Shown here one piece after another: positions 18,679 through 27,241 of a stretch of 39,561 nt of DNA. Numbering within the stretch: position 1 is the first letter of the stretch; each line of letters begins with the position of its first letter. This DNA is from Bacteroidales bacterium (GTDB lineage Bacteria; Bacteroidota; Bacteroidia; Bacteroidales; VadinHA17): contig JAFGLJ010000025.1 in the NCBI GenBank assembly GCA_016928075.1, positions 1 through 39,561 of the forward strand, in the 5' to 3' direction. Position numbers and translations under genes: made by a program. A model generated the notes under the pieces. It worked only from the letters and a program-made list of their open reading frames with translations, did no database searches and was not told the origin of the DNA.

Positions 18679-20464
18679 GGTCTTCTTCCAGATCCAGGTT
18701 GTCAGGTTCGTTAATTAATCTGCAAACAGGGTATAGTCTGTTGTATTTCTCTATTTCATACATTGGTGAGCGTTCATAAATGAACCTGAGCTGTGCCATC
18801 TGATCATTGGCAAAGCTTTCATCCTCTGTTTTCCTTTTTTCCATGGCAGCACGTAGTTCCTCATCTTTATCAAGTAATTCCATGAGCTGGCTTTCAAAGG
18901 TTCTGAAAGAATAAAAATCCTGAGCCTCAAGTATGGGGTCAAAATAATTCCAGGCGAAATATGAATTTGGTGCCTGGGGCTCGAGCATCTCGACTATGTA
19001 TCTGTTTGCATGCTGGTTGGTGATTATAATATAATCACCTTTATAAAATGGCATTTCCTGGTTCACGGTACGTACCTTGACATTCCTGTTTACATAATGG
19101 CCCTGGTTTGGCCGCTCTGACCTTTCTGCATTTTCAATATAGTATGTTTCCACCTCGATATCAGTATTGTTGCCCAACCTGTATACCGTTATGCCGTTAT
19201 ACTTTAGTTTATCGACCACATCACTCCATGCCTGGGGAATAACGTAAGCCCATGGCTTTTTGACTGTAAGAACAGGGTCATATTTGGTATAGTAAGGTAT
19301 GGTGTCAGTCCAGGGTTTGTCATGATCATAGTAACCTCTTACCCTCATGCCCTCTGAAGGTTCCGGCCTGATATATTCATAGCCTTTAAAAAGAATATTT
19401 TCAGAGTATGACCTGTCCAGTTCCCAGGCCAGATGGAATAAATTTTGCTCTTTTATTATCTTGTCGGCCTCATCTTTCAATTGTCTTATTTCACTGCAGT
19501 TATCATAGGTGAAATCGGTAAGCTGGGTTAGAAAATCCACAACAGACCTTACCCTGTCAGGGAAATATTTATAAACAAGGTTCTCAGTCATGAACGAATA
19601 ACAGTTAAACAGGGAGGTATACCCTGTAGAATAAAAAGGATCATCATTATAGGCCATTATACCGTCTTTTATGTCCCCGAAGTAATTACTCATCTGTATA
19701 TAAGGTATCATCTCGTATTCTGAATTCTTTTCCATCCTCTCATACAACTCCGGGAGCATCTTATTTTTAAAGAATGTTCCCATGGCTGTATCGAGCTTGC
19801 TGTACAGCGTTGCTATCAGTGTTATGGTATATTGATGATCAGAACCGTTAGTAGTATGTGTATCCAGGAAAACATCAGGATTAAGAAAAAGGAATGTTTT
19901 AGCAAAACTGCGTGCATTTTCTGTTTCCTGTTTTGCAAAATCACGGTTCAGGTCAAGGTTGCGGGCATTCCTTCTTCTTCCGTTATATATTGGGCCATTC
20001 TGGTTTGTTCGGTAATACTGGCTTCTGTCAAGGGCCCCACCTATATTGTACATAGGTATGATTCCAATCATCACATTATCAAGGTACTTCTTTAGATCAT
20101 TCCTGTTTTCTAACAGATCCCATGAAAACTGAATACTGGCATCAATACCTTCGGGTTCACCGGGATGTATGCCATTATTGATAAGGATTATGCATCTTCC
20201 TTTTTTCTTTACAGACTCGGGGTCAAAATCCCCGTCGCCCGAGATCATAAAAAGATGAAGGGGTTTCCCGATATCTGTTTTTCCCATTTCAACCAGCCTG
20301 GCTTCGGCATAATAATCAGCCAGTTGACTGTAAGCATCTATTACTTCATGATATTCAAGGCTGAGGTTCTGATCGTACTTGAGATTGATATTTAATTCAT
20401 CATTTTTTTTGCAGGCTGTTAATATTAGCAGACCAGCCATTAAAAGGATAATTGCATGTCTCAT
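18671..20464 (-). CDS. M14-family zinc carboxypeptidase, lipoprotein
   Basis: Predicted lipoprotein: signal MRHAIILLMAGLLILTAC with lipobox Cys18, followed by KKND, so probably anchored in the outer or inner membrane facing outward. The peptidase M14 zinc site is H100 and E103 (NNGIHPGEPEG) plus H203 (DTHTTNGSDH), and the substrate-carboxylate segment is NARNLDLNRDF at about 166-176. After the catalytic domain (about 30-330) a further 260 residues have no domain I can name. Likely trims peptides or peptidoglycan stems. The downstream end overlaps the convergent FAH gene. Confidence 0.87.
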   Translation of the reverse strand: MRHAIILLMAGLLILTACKKNDELNINLKYDQNLSLEYHEVIDAYSQLADYYAEARLVEMGKTDIGKPLHLFMISGDGDFDPESVKKKGRCIILINNGIHPGEPEGIDASIQFSWDLLENRNDLKKYLDNVMIGIIPMYNIGGALDRSQYYRTNQNGPIYNGRRRNARNLDLNRDFAKQETENARSFAKTFLFLNPDVFLDTHTTNGSDHQYTITLIATLYSKLDTAMGTFFKNKMLPELYERMEKNSEYEMIPYIQMSNYFGDIKDGIMAYNDDPFYSTGYTSLFNCYSFMTENLVYKYFPDRVRSVVDFLTQLTDFTYDNCSEIRQLKDEADKIIKEQNLFHLAWELDRSYSENILFKGYEYIRPEPSEGMRVRGYYDHDKPWTDTIPYYTKYDPVLTVKKPWAYVIPQAWSDVVDKLKYNGITVYRLGNNTDIEVETYYIENAERSERPNQGHYVNRNVKVRTVNQEMPFYKGDYIIITNQHANRYIVEMLEPQAPNSYFAWNYFDPILEAQDFYSFRTFESQLMELLDKDEELRAAMEKRKTEDESFANDQMAQLRFIYERSPMYEIEKYNRLYPVCRLINEPDNLDLEEDPI

Positions 20465-20566
20465 TTCATCAATAGTTTAATTCAGGTGAAAAGTAATAAA
20501 AAAATAATTTCAGGATATGCCGGAAAGATAATTATGCAACATCAATAAATCTTGCAGGTAATACAA

Positions 20567-20815
20567 TCATTCAGCAGATATCATTTTTTCTGCAATATCC
20601 AGTATGGTAGTATCATCGAATGTAACAAGTCCCCCGTCTGGTCCTTGTTCGAGATGAATACCTATGCATTCACCTTTATCATAATTCCATCCTCCAAAGT
20701 AGTTACGAACTGTTTCTTCACTCATGTTCAGTTTCCTTGCAATTTCTTTGACTCCTCCTTCAGGAAGCTGATCCTTTATTTCTCTTAACTTGTTGAATGT
20801 TATTGTTCTGCTCAT
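20567..20815 (-). CDS. Small helix-turn-helix protein
   Basis: An 82-residue protein with an HTH-like segment at about 20-42 (GGVKEIARKLNMSEETVRNYFGG), resembling the DNA-binding helices of resolvase- or Cro-like regulators, then a short tail ending LVTFDDTTILDIAEKMISAE. I recall similar small proteins across Bacteroidota but no described function. It has its own intergenic space on both sides (about 100 bases each) and lies between the GNAT gene and the M14 peptidase gene on the same strand. Being real rather than a chance frame is supported by normal codon use and the clear motif. It may be a local regulator. Confidence 0.65.
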   Translation of the reverse strand: MSRTITFNKLREIKDQLPEGGVKEIARKLNMSEETVRNYFGGWNYDKGECIGIHLEQGPDGGLVTFDDTTILDIAEKMISAE

Positions 20816-20917
20816 GTTCCTAAATTCTTTTTTACCCTCAACTCATAAAGATACATAATTTATTAACTGTACTTATATAAACACTGTTACTTTTAAAATC
20901 ACTTTAAGAAATTGGTT

Positions 20918-21355
20918 TCAATTGAGATCATCGGTATTTCTGATAATATATACCTCATAATCACCCAGATATTTAAATCCATATTTCTTATACAGGTTAA
21001 TGGCCACATTATTGGACCTATGGACCTCAAGCTTAACCTGATAACCAGATTCTTTTACATATTTAAGAGTTTCTTCAAGAAGGTATTTTGATAATTTTCT
21101 TCCCTGGTATTCAGGCAATATGCCAAAATGATGCAGATATAATCTCCTGCCATCGAAGGTCAGCCATGATGTGCCGGCAATTATCCGGTTATGTTCATCT
21201 TCGAGAATTAATAACCTGCCTCCTGTTTTAATGCAGCGCTCAACAGTATTTTTATCATCTCCTCTTTCAGAACTTCCCATTCCCGTTGACTGCCAAAGTT
21301 TCAATACTGTTTTGTAATCATCTGGATTATAGTCTCTTATCCTGAACCCTTTCAT
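20918..21355 (-). CDS. GNAT family N-acetyltransferase
   Basis: Transfers an acetyl group from acetyl-CoA to an amine. The 145-residue protein spans the GNAT fold: an N-terminal strand-helix (FRIRDYNPDDYKTVLKLWQ), the acetyl-CoA loop HHFGILPEYQGRKLSKYLLEE (the Q/RxxGxG/A position here is QGRKLS), and LEVHRSNNVAINLYKKYGFKYLG near the end, as in RimI-like enzymes. It begins 6 bases after nfeD and ends the mqnA-nfeD-GNAT run. The acceptor is unknown. Confidence 0.9.
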   Translation of the reverse strand: MKGFRIRDYNPDDYKTVLKLWQSTGMGSSERGDDKNTVERCIKTGGRLLILEDEHNRIIAGTSWLTFDGRRLYLHHFGILPEYQGRKLSKYLLEETLKYVKESGYQVKLEVHRSNNVAINLYKKYGFKYLGDYEVYIIRNTDDLN

Positions 21356-21361
21356 AATGAC

Positions 21362-22795
21362 TCACTCATCTTTCAGTACGTATAACTGTCCGGCTTCATC
21401 TCTTATAACCCTTATATCAGTACCTTTTTCTATGAATCCAATATCTGAGCGGGCGTCATATATTTCATCATTGATAATTACCTTGCCTGATGGTCTGAGC
21501 ACAGTGTGTGCTTTTCCTTTTGCCCCGATCAGAGATTTTTGTTTTTTACTGTCAAAACTGATATAACCCTCATCCGGGTTTTGTATTTTCTGAAGAGCCA
21601 GTTTACCGAGTAGATTGTTCGGCGAAAAAAGTTTCTTGCTGAGCCATAGTGAAATTATGAAAGCCAGAAAAATTGATACTATTACTATGGCAAAAGACGC
21701 CATTGCTTCTTTTATGCCGGTACCATCGGGTGAGGGGCCGAATTCGAAATTGACTTTATCAATCATTGTAAATGTAAGGCCTATTACAATACCTGCTATA
21801 CCCAGCACTCCGGTAACGCCGAATCCGGGTATTGCAAATATTTCGACCATCACCAATACTATCCCGGCAACAAAAACAGCTATCTGCCAGTTTGCCTGGA
21901 GTCCCTCCAGGTATAGTGGGGCAAAATAGAGAATAGCTGCCAGCACTGCAGCTGCCAGGGGAAATCCAACCCCTGGAGACTGGAGTTCAAAATACAGTCC
22001 TCCTATAATGATCATTATCAATAAGCCTGATACAATTGGATTAATGAGGAACTGTATTATCTTTTCAGTGCCACTGGGTTTAAATTCTTCTAACCTGTAG
22101 TTTTCAATTCCTGCAAGTTCCAGTACTTCTTCAGGGTTAAGTGCCTGTCCTTCACAAAATCCCAATTCAATTGCTTCAACTGTTGTAAGAGTGGTAACGC
22201 TCCCTGTATCACTTACACCTTCTACATATACTTTGGGATCGACCATTGATTCAGCTATTTCAGGATCCCTGTGCCATACATAGGAGGTATCACCATTTAT
22301 GACAACAGGCTTTTTGCCATGTGCTTCTGCCGTTGACCTCATCATTCCTCTCATGAATGACTGGTACTTATCAGGTACCTGCTGACCTGTTTGGTCGACA
22401 ACAGTTGCGGCTCCTATGCTGCCTCCCGGGCGCATATAAATGCTATCGCATGCAATAGATATGAGTGCCCCTGCCGAAATGGCCTGGTTGTCAATAAAGA
22501 CAAGAACTGGTTTCGGGAAATTTAAAATGGCAGTTCGGATAGAATCAGCCATATCAACCTGCCCCCCATAGGTATTCATATGTATAAGAATATAATCAGC
22601 CCCGATTTCCCTGGCCTCCTTGAGGCTTACTTGAGTGGCCCTCCATACGGGAGCTGCAATCATTCTCTTAATATCAAATTTGTATACTATAACCTCCTCA
22701 TTATCATCAGGTGGCTCCTGTGGTGTTTCTCCGGCAAAAAGGCTTAAACTCATGTACGCCAGGAAAAAAATGCTTATTGACAAAAAGCGGTTCAT
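21362..22795 (-). CDS. NfeD-family membrane protein with ClpP-like serine protease domain
   Basis: Long-form NfeD. A signal peptide (about residues 1-21) precedes a ClpP-class protease domain to about 230 with NTYGGQVDMADSI and the candidate nucleophile S107 in AISAGALIS; a lysine base is expected, and the PDKY region at about 140 is a candidate. Then four or five membrane helices (about 245-390), and a C-terminal OB-like NfeD domain (about 400-475: LIGAKGKAHTVLRPSGKVIINDEIYDARSD). Such proteins often work with a stomatin-like partner; none is encoded here. It starts 9 bases after the mqnA stop. Membrane-quality-control proteolysis is the likely role. Confidence 0.92.
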   Translation of the reverse strand: MNRFLSISIFFLAYMSLSLFAGETPQEPPDDNEEVIVYKFDIKRMIAAPVWRATQVSLKEAREIGADYILIHMNTYGGQVDMADSIRTAILNFPKPVLVFIDNQAISAGALISIACDSIYMRPGGSIGAATVVDQTGQQVPDKYQSFMRGMMRSTAEAHGKKPVVINGDTSYVWHRDPEIAESMVDPKVYVEGVSDTGSVTTLTTVEAIELGFCEGQALNPEEVLELAGIENYRLEEFKPSGTEKIIQFLINPIVSGLLIMIIIGGLYFELQSPGVGFPLAAAVLAAILYFAPLYLEGLQANWQIAVFVAGIVLVMVEIFAIPGFGVTGVLGIAGIVIGLTFTMIDKVNFEFGPSPDGTGIKEAMASFAIVIVSIFLAFIISLWLSKKLFSPNNLLGKLALQKIQNPDEGYISFDSKKQKSLIGAKGKAHTVLRPSGKVIINDEIYDARSDIGFIEKGTDIRVIRDEAGQLYVLKDE

Positions 22796-22804
22796 GTGAT
22801 TTTC

Positions 22805-23581
22805 TTATATAATATCAGTTTGTTTTTTCATATCATCAAGATACTTAAAAAAGGTATTCATAGCTACTCTTTTTTCACTATCAAGTATATAATCAATATT
22901 ATTCGTCAGGTAATCTTCAAGTACATCAGGGGGCATAGCTCCCCTGCTTCCATAATATTCAACAACTTTGTCAATGTTGTTGACACCATATTCAAGAGCT
23001 TTATTAAATTTTGTAATAAACTTGTTGTTGAAATTTCTATTAGATACCCAGCAGGCAAAAACAAAAGGAAGACCGGTATACCTGTTCCATTCTACCGCCA
23101 GATCAGTTTTGTACCTGTAATTTGATTCCAACTCGTAACACTGGTCACCAATAAGTACTATGCCCTGGTTATCGGCTATTTCCAGAAAATTAAATTCAGG
23201 ATCTGTTTCTATCCATTTATAATTCAATTTCCAGAATTTTTTTGCCATAAGTTTCGTGAGGGCAACCGATGTTCTGGACCTGTAATCCAGGAAAATTTCA
23301 CCCAGTTCTTGAAGAGGTTTATTGCTTAACATTAGCACCGTTCTGACAGGCCCCCGTGTACCTATACAGTAATCACCGATTATTGACAAAGACCTGTTCT
23401 CATGTAATGCTACAACCGGTACTAAACCTATATCAACTTCTCCTTTTGTTATCTTTCTTGCACAATCGGCAGGATGATCAATATCGATGCGTGCATTAAG
23501 CTTGATACCTGCATTATGCAATCCGTAAATAAGTGGATAGGTATTGGAATACCTTACCGCCGATATCCTGACTTCAAACAT
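22805..23581 (-). CDS. mqnA: Chorismate dehydratase MqnA (futalosine menaquinone pathway)
   Basis: MqnA removes water from chorismate to give 3-[(1-carboxyvinyl)oxy]benzoate, the first committed step of the futalosine route to menaquinone. The sequence VRISAVRYSNTYPLIYGL, the ADCARKITKGEVDIGLVPVVAL segment, and LDYRSRTSVALTKLMAKKFW are family features of this periplasmic-binding-protein-like fold. I start at the ATG at 23579-23581, because family members begin at this point; the open frame continues 33 codons further up to 23680 but that extension has no family match. The resulting length is 258 residues. It leads the mqnA-nfeD-GNAT operon. Confidence 0.87.
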   Translation of the reverse strand: MFEVRISAVRYSNTYPLIYGLHNAGIKLNARIDIDHPADCARKITKGEVDIGLVPVVALHENRSLSIIGDYCIGTRGPVRTVLMLSNKPLQELGEIFLDYRSRTSVALTKLMAKKFWKLNYKWIETDPEFNFLEIADNQGIVLIGDQCYELESNYRYKTDLAVEWNRYTGLPFVFACWVSNRNFNNKFITKFNKALEYGVNNIDKVVEYYGSRGAMPPDVLEDYLTNNIDYILDSEKRVAMNTFFKYLDDMKKQTDII

Positions 23582-23697
23582 AAGTGATTGACTTACTTCA
23601 TGGCTTAAATGCCCGAAATTACAAAATTTCAGTTTTATTTCACCCTGTAATGTAGTAAATTTACAACTTGTCATAATCACGAACTAATCATTTATAA

Positions 23698-25041
23698 ATG
23701 AACCTTAACAGATTAACAGCTATTACACCCATCGACGGAAGATACAGGGAGAAGGTAAAAGAGCTGGAGGGGTATTTTTCAGAATATGGGCTTATTAAAT
23801 ACAGAATCAGATCGGAGATCGAATATTTTATTGCCCTGTGCAGTATCCCTTTACCTCAGCTGAGAGAATTCCATACTGAGAATTACAGCCTATTAAGATC
23901 TTTTTATAAGGATTTTAATGTTACTGATGCCCAGAGGGTTAAGGATATAGAAAGTGTAACGAACCATGATGTAAAGGCCGTTGAGTACTATCTGAAAGAA
24001 AAATTTAACGAATTTAACCTGGAAAAATGGACTGAGTTTATTCATTTCGGCCTGACATCACAAGATATTAATAATACAGCCACTCCATTAACTGTCAAGG
24101 ATTATTTTGAACAGGTATTATTTCCTCTCATTGAAAAACTGATATCGCAATTAAACAATCTCGCTGATGATTGGAAAGAAATACCAATGCTTGCAAGAAC
24201 TCACGGTCAGCCGGCTACACCTACCAGATTGGGTAAAGAAATACTGGTATTTGCAAAAAGACTGGAGGTCCAGTTTGAACAGCTTAAATCAATACCTTTA
24301 TCTGCTAAGTTCGGGGGAGCAACCGGAAATTTAAATGCACATTATATAGCATTCCCGAAGATAAACTGGGATGATTTTGCAGACAACTTTGTAAACAGGA
24401 ACCTTGGCTTACAGAGATCAAAACCTACGACACAGGTTGACAATTACGATAACTTTGCGGCTATGTTTGATGCCCTGCGAAGAATAAATACTATAATGAT
24501 AGATTTTTGCAGGGATATATGGCTTTATATATCATTTGATTATTTCAAACAGGAAATCAGCGATCTTGAAGTGGGCTCTTCCACGATGCCACATAAAGTT
24601 AATCCCATAGATTTTGAGAATGCTGAAGGAAATCTCGGTTTATCCAGTTCCATTTTAGGCCATCTTTCTGAAAAATTGCCGGTTTCAAGGTTACAGCGAG
24701 ACCTGTCAGATTCAACCGTACTGAGAAATATAGGAGTGCCTTTTGCACATACCCAGATTGCGCTTTTATCAATAATGAAAGGCCTGGGTAAATTGATAGT
24801 TAACAGGGAGAAAATAGATTATGACCTTGACAATAACTGGGCAGTTATAACTGAAGCAATACAGACTGTACTGAGGAGGGAAGGTTATCCGGAGCCCTAT
24901 GAATTACTTAAGGGATTAACACGTAAAAATGTGAAAATAACACGCGAGTCATTGCTGGGTTTTATCAATAATCTTAATGTGCCAGAGAGTATTAAGGAAG
25001 AGTTAAAATCTATTACTCCTTTTAACTATACCGGAAAGTAA
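23698..25041 (+). CDS. purB: Adenylosuccinate lyase
   Basis: Splits fumarate from SAICAR and from adenylosuccinate in purine synthesis. The opening LTAITPIDGRYREKVKELEGYFSEYGLIKYR and the superfamily signature GSSTMPHKVNPIDFENAEGN (starting about residue 293) identify the E. coli-type PurB. ARTHGQPATPTRLGKE carries the catalytic histidine region. The 447 residues are full length. It is divergent from mqnA and is followed after 12 bases by the ABC exporter gene. Confidence 0.97.
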   Translation: MNLNRLTAITPIDGRYREKVKELEGYFSEYGLIKYRIRSEIEYFIALCSIPLPQLREFHTENYSLLRSFYKDFNVTDAQRVKDIESVTNHDVKAVEYYLKEKFNEFNLEKWTEFIHFGLTSQDINNTATPLTVKDYFEQVLFPLIEKLISQLNNLADDWKEIPMLARTHGQPATPTRLGKEILVFAKRLEVQFEQLKSIPLSAKFGGATGNLNAHYIAFPKINWDDFADNFVNRNLGLQRSKPTTQVDNYDNFAAMFDALRRINTIMIDFCRDIWLYISFDYFKQEISDLEVGSSTMPHKVNPIDFENAEGNLGLSSSILGHLSEKLPVSRLQRDLSDSTVLRNIGVPFAHTQIALLSIMKGLGKLIVNREKIDYDLDNNWAVITEAIQTVLRREGYPEPYELLKGLTRKNVKITRESLLGFINNLNVPESIKEELKSITPFNYTGK

Positions 25042-25053
25042 TAAGGCATTGTT

Positions 25054-26907
25054 ATGAAGAGATTCAGGGTTCTACTTTCGTTTATATCACCCTATAAGTG
25101 GTTTGCAGGTCAGAATATCCTGTTCAATATACTGGCCGCCATATTCTCTCTTTTTACCTTCAGCCTGATAAGTCCTTTCCTGCAAATCCTGTTCGGTGTT
25201 GTACCGGAAACACCACACCCTGGCGGATTCGAATTTAGCAAGGATTGGTTTACGGAGATGCTCAATTATTATATAAACTTTTACATCGATAAGATAGGTC
25301 CTGGTGCAGCCCTGGTGGGAGTCTGCCTGCTGGTTATTACTGCCAGCCTATTCAGGAATGTATTTGTTTTTGCAGCAAATAATGCACTTGCCTACCTTAG
25401 ATCAGGAACGGTAAGGGATATGCGTAAGCAGCTGTATGATAAGGTATTGCGCCTGCCAGTGTCTTATTTTACTGAGTCACGGAAAGGTGATGTGCTGACA
25501 CGTATATCAAATGATGTGGAGGAAATACAGGTATCCGTAATGGGTTCCCTTATAATGCTGTTAAGAGATCCTGTGACAATAATTATCTTCCTGGTTTTCC
25601 TTTTCGTGACCAGTTATAAACTGACCCTGTTCTCACTTATTTTAATGCCATTGAGTGGCTGGGTAATAGGAAGAATAGGACGTAACCTGCGTTCAAAATC
25701 ATTCATGGGACAGGAAAATCTGGGTAAGTTGTTGTCAGTTGTGGAAGAGACACTTGGAGGATTGAGAATAATTAAGGCTTTCAATGCCGAGGAAAAAATG
25801 AAGAAACACTTTTCCGGGATTAACGAGTTTTTTACCAAAATATACAGGCGTGTAATACGAAAAAGATACCTGGCATCACCTCTGAGTGAATTCTTATCTA
25901 CCATTGCCCTGATGGTGGTAATGTACTTCGGCAGTGTTGTAGTATTAAGAGGCTCCCCGGAAATGACACCTGACCAGTTGATTGTATTCCTTGTTGTGTT
26001 TTCCCAGATAATACCACCGGCTAAAAATATCACAACAAGTTACTTTAATGTCCAGAAAGGTATGGCCTCTCTTGAAAGAATAGAATATATACTGGATGCT
26101 GAAGAAAAAATAACGGAAAAGGAAGATGCAATACCCGTTAAGTCATTTGAAAGAATGATTAAATATGATAATGTAAGCTTTGCCTACAACAGGGATCTCG
26201 TGCTAAAGGATATATCATTTACTGTGGATAAAGGCCAGACAGTTGCAATAGTTGGGAAATCGGGCTCGGGTAAATCGACCCTGGTTGACCTGCTGCCCAG
26301 GTTTATGGATGTGGATAAGGGAAGCATAAGTATTGATGGTGTAGATATAAGAGATATTAAGTTGAAGGACCTCAGAGGTATAATGGGTATAGTGAGTCAG
26401 AACCCCATTTTGTTTAATGATAATTTCAGGAACAATATTGCATTCGGATCCGACAATAACTCGCAGGAAGATATTGAAAGGGCAGCCCGCGTGGCAAATG
26501 CACATGAATTTATCATGGAAACACCTGAGGGATATGATTATAATGTCGGAGAGGGGGGTAATAAACTCAGTGGCGGACAGCGACAGCGAATAAGTATTGC
26601 ACGGGCTGTACATGCAAACCCCCCGATACTTATACTTGATGAGGCTACTTCAGCTCTTGATACTGAATCGGAACGACTGGTACAGGATGCCATTGAAAAA
26701 CTGATGCTTAATAGAACATCAATAGTCATTGCACACCGGCTTTCAACGGTACAGAGAGCTGACAGAATTATTGTTATTGATGAAGGACGCATTGTTGAAC
26801 AGGGATCGCATAGCGAACTTCTGAGCAAAAAAGATGGCTTGTATACGAGGTTGCATAATATGCAAATGATGGAACCGAACAGTGCGAATCCCGAAAATTC
26901 GGGATGA
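25054..26907 (+). CDS. MsbA-like ABC exporter, fused permease-ATPase
   Basis: Half-transporter that dimerises in the inner membrane; MsbA relatives flip lipid A core or export lipids and drugs. Six membrane helices occupy about residues 1-330. The ATPase domain has Walker A GKSGSGKST (401-409), signature LSGGQRQR (from 505), Walker B ILILDEATSALD (D529, E530) and the H-loop IAHRLST. The length of 617 is usual. The last residues (about NSANPENSG) are read from an inverted repeat belonging to a dispersed repeat element (26888-26905), so the normal C-terminus may once have ended differently. lpxB elsewhere in the window makes lipid A export plausible, not proven. Confidence 0.92.
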   Translation: MKRFRVLLSFISPYKWFAGQNILFNILAAIFSLFTFSLISPFLQILFGVVPETPHPGGFEFSKDWFTEMLNYYINFYIDKIGPGAALVGVCLLVITASLFRNVFVFAANNALAYLRSGTVRDMRKQLYDKVLRLPVSYFTESRKGDVLTRISNDVEEIQVSVMGSLIMLLRDPVTIIIFLVFLFVTSYKLTLFSLILMPLSGWVIGRIGRNLRSKSFMGQENLGKLLSVVEETLGGLRIIKAFNAEEKMKKHFSGINEFFTKIYRRVIRKRYLASPLSEFLSTIALMVVMYFGSVVVLRGSPEMTPDQLIVFLVVFSQIIPPAKNITTSYFNVQKGMASLERIEYILDAEEKITEKEDAIPVKSFERMIKYDNVSFAYNRDLVLKDISFTVDKGQTVAIVGKSGSGKSTLVDLLPRFMDVDKGSISIDGVDIRDIKLKDLRGIMGIVSQNPILFNDNFRNNIAFGSDNNSQEDIERAARVANAHEFIMETPEGYDYNVGEGGNKLSGGQRQRISIARAVHANPPILILDEATSALDTESERLVQDAIEKLMLNRTSIVIAHRLSTVQRADRIIVIDEGRIVEQGSHSELLSKKDGLYTRLHNMQMMEPNSANPENSG

Positions 26908-26955
26908 GTGCTGTGAGCTCGTGAGCGGAAGGAGATTGTGGCCGGTGGGGGCGAG
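26888..26955. repeat. Degenerate third copy of the dispersed 76-bp element
   Basis: A hairpin ATCCCGA-AAAT-TCGGGAT (26888-26905) is followed by a stretch that aligns, with several substitutions, to the 76-bp element at 27141-27216 and 38035-38110 (shared blocks include GAGCTC, GAGCGG, GATTGTGGCC and GCGAG). The hairpin stem differs from the other copies but still pairs. The first part overlaps the ABC exporter stop. Confidence 0.6.
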
Positions 26956-26969
26956 CAATGATGAAATAA

Positions 26970-27017
26970 TGGAATAATGGAATATTGGAATATTGGAATA
27001 TTGGAATATTGGATGAT
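26970..27017 (+). repeat. 8-bp tandem array (TGGAATAT-type)
   Basis: Six octamers in a row, each starting TGGA: TGGAATAA, four copies of TGGAATAT, and TGGATGAT. The words match those of the 17177-17264 array read on the opposite strand. Confidence 0.9.
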
Positions 27018-27084
27018 GGGTTACGTATATCAGGAACTATATAACCAGCACCCAGCATCGACCGCTGTAGCTTTAGCGAAAGCG

Positions 27085-27120
27085 GTTACCCAGTTACCCA
27101 GTACCCAGTTACCCAGTACC
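27085..27120 (-). repeat. Tandem array of ACCCAGTT/ACCCAGT words
   Basis: Alternating 8- and 7-base words ACCCAGTT and ACCCAGT. On the minus strand they read AACTGGGT, the same word family as the array at 5520-5591. Just upstream (27061-27086) ACCGCT and AGCGGT form an imperfect inverted repeat. Confidence 0.85.
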
Positions 27121-27140
27121 TGTAATAACGAGCAACAAGC

Positions 27141-27216
27141 AACGAGAACCGAGCCCCGAAATATCAGGGCGAGCTCACGAGCGGCCAGTGATTGTGGCCA
27201 GCGGGAGCGAGTAAAC
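27141..27216 (+). repeat. Dispersed 76-bp intergenic element, copy A
   Basis: Identical to 38035-38110 except for one base (A at 27166, G at 38060). It carries a hairpin at 27153-27170, GCCCCGA-AATA-TCAGGGC (one unpaired position here), and GGCCA/TGGCC arms at 27183-27199. It lies in the 334-base gene-free gap between the ABC exporter and the GPP34 gene; together with the word arrays it fills nearly all of that gap. Confidence 0.92.
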
Positions 27217-27241
27217 AAGCAACGAGCAACCAAATACTATC

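Noticed and set aside
23582..23680. 33-codon N-terminal extension of MqnA
   Set aside because: Family members begin at the MFEVRIS segment; the extension has no family match and probably is the untranslated leader.
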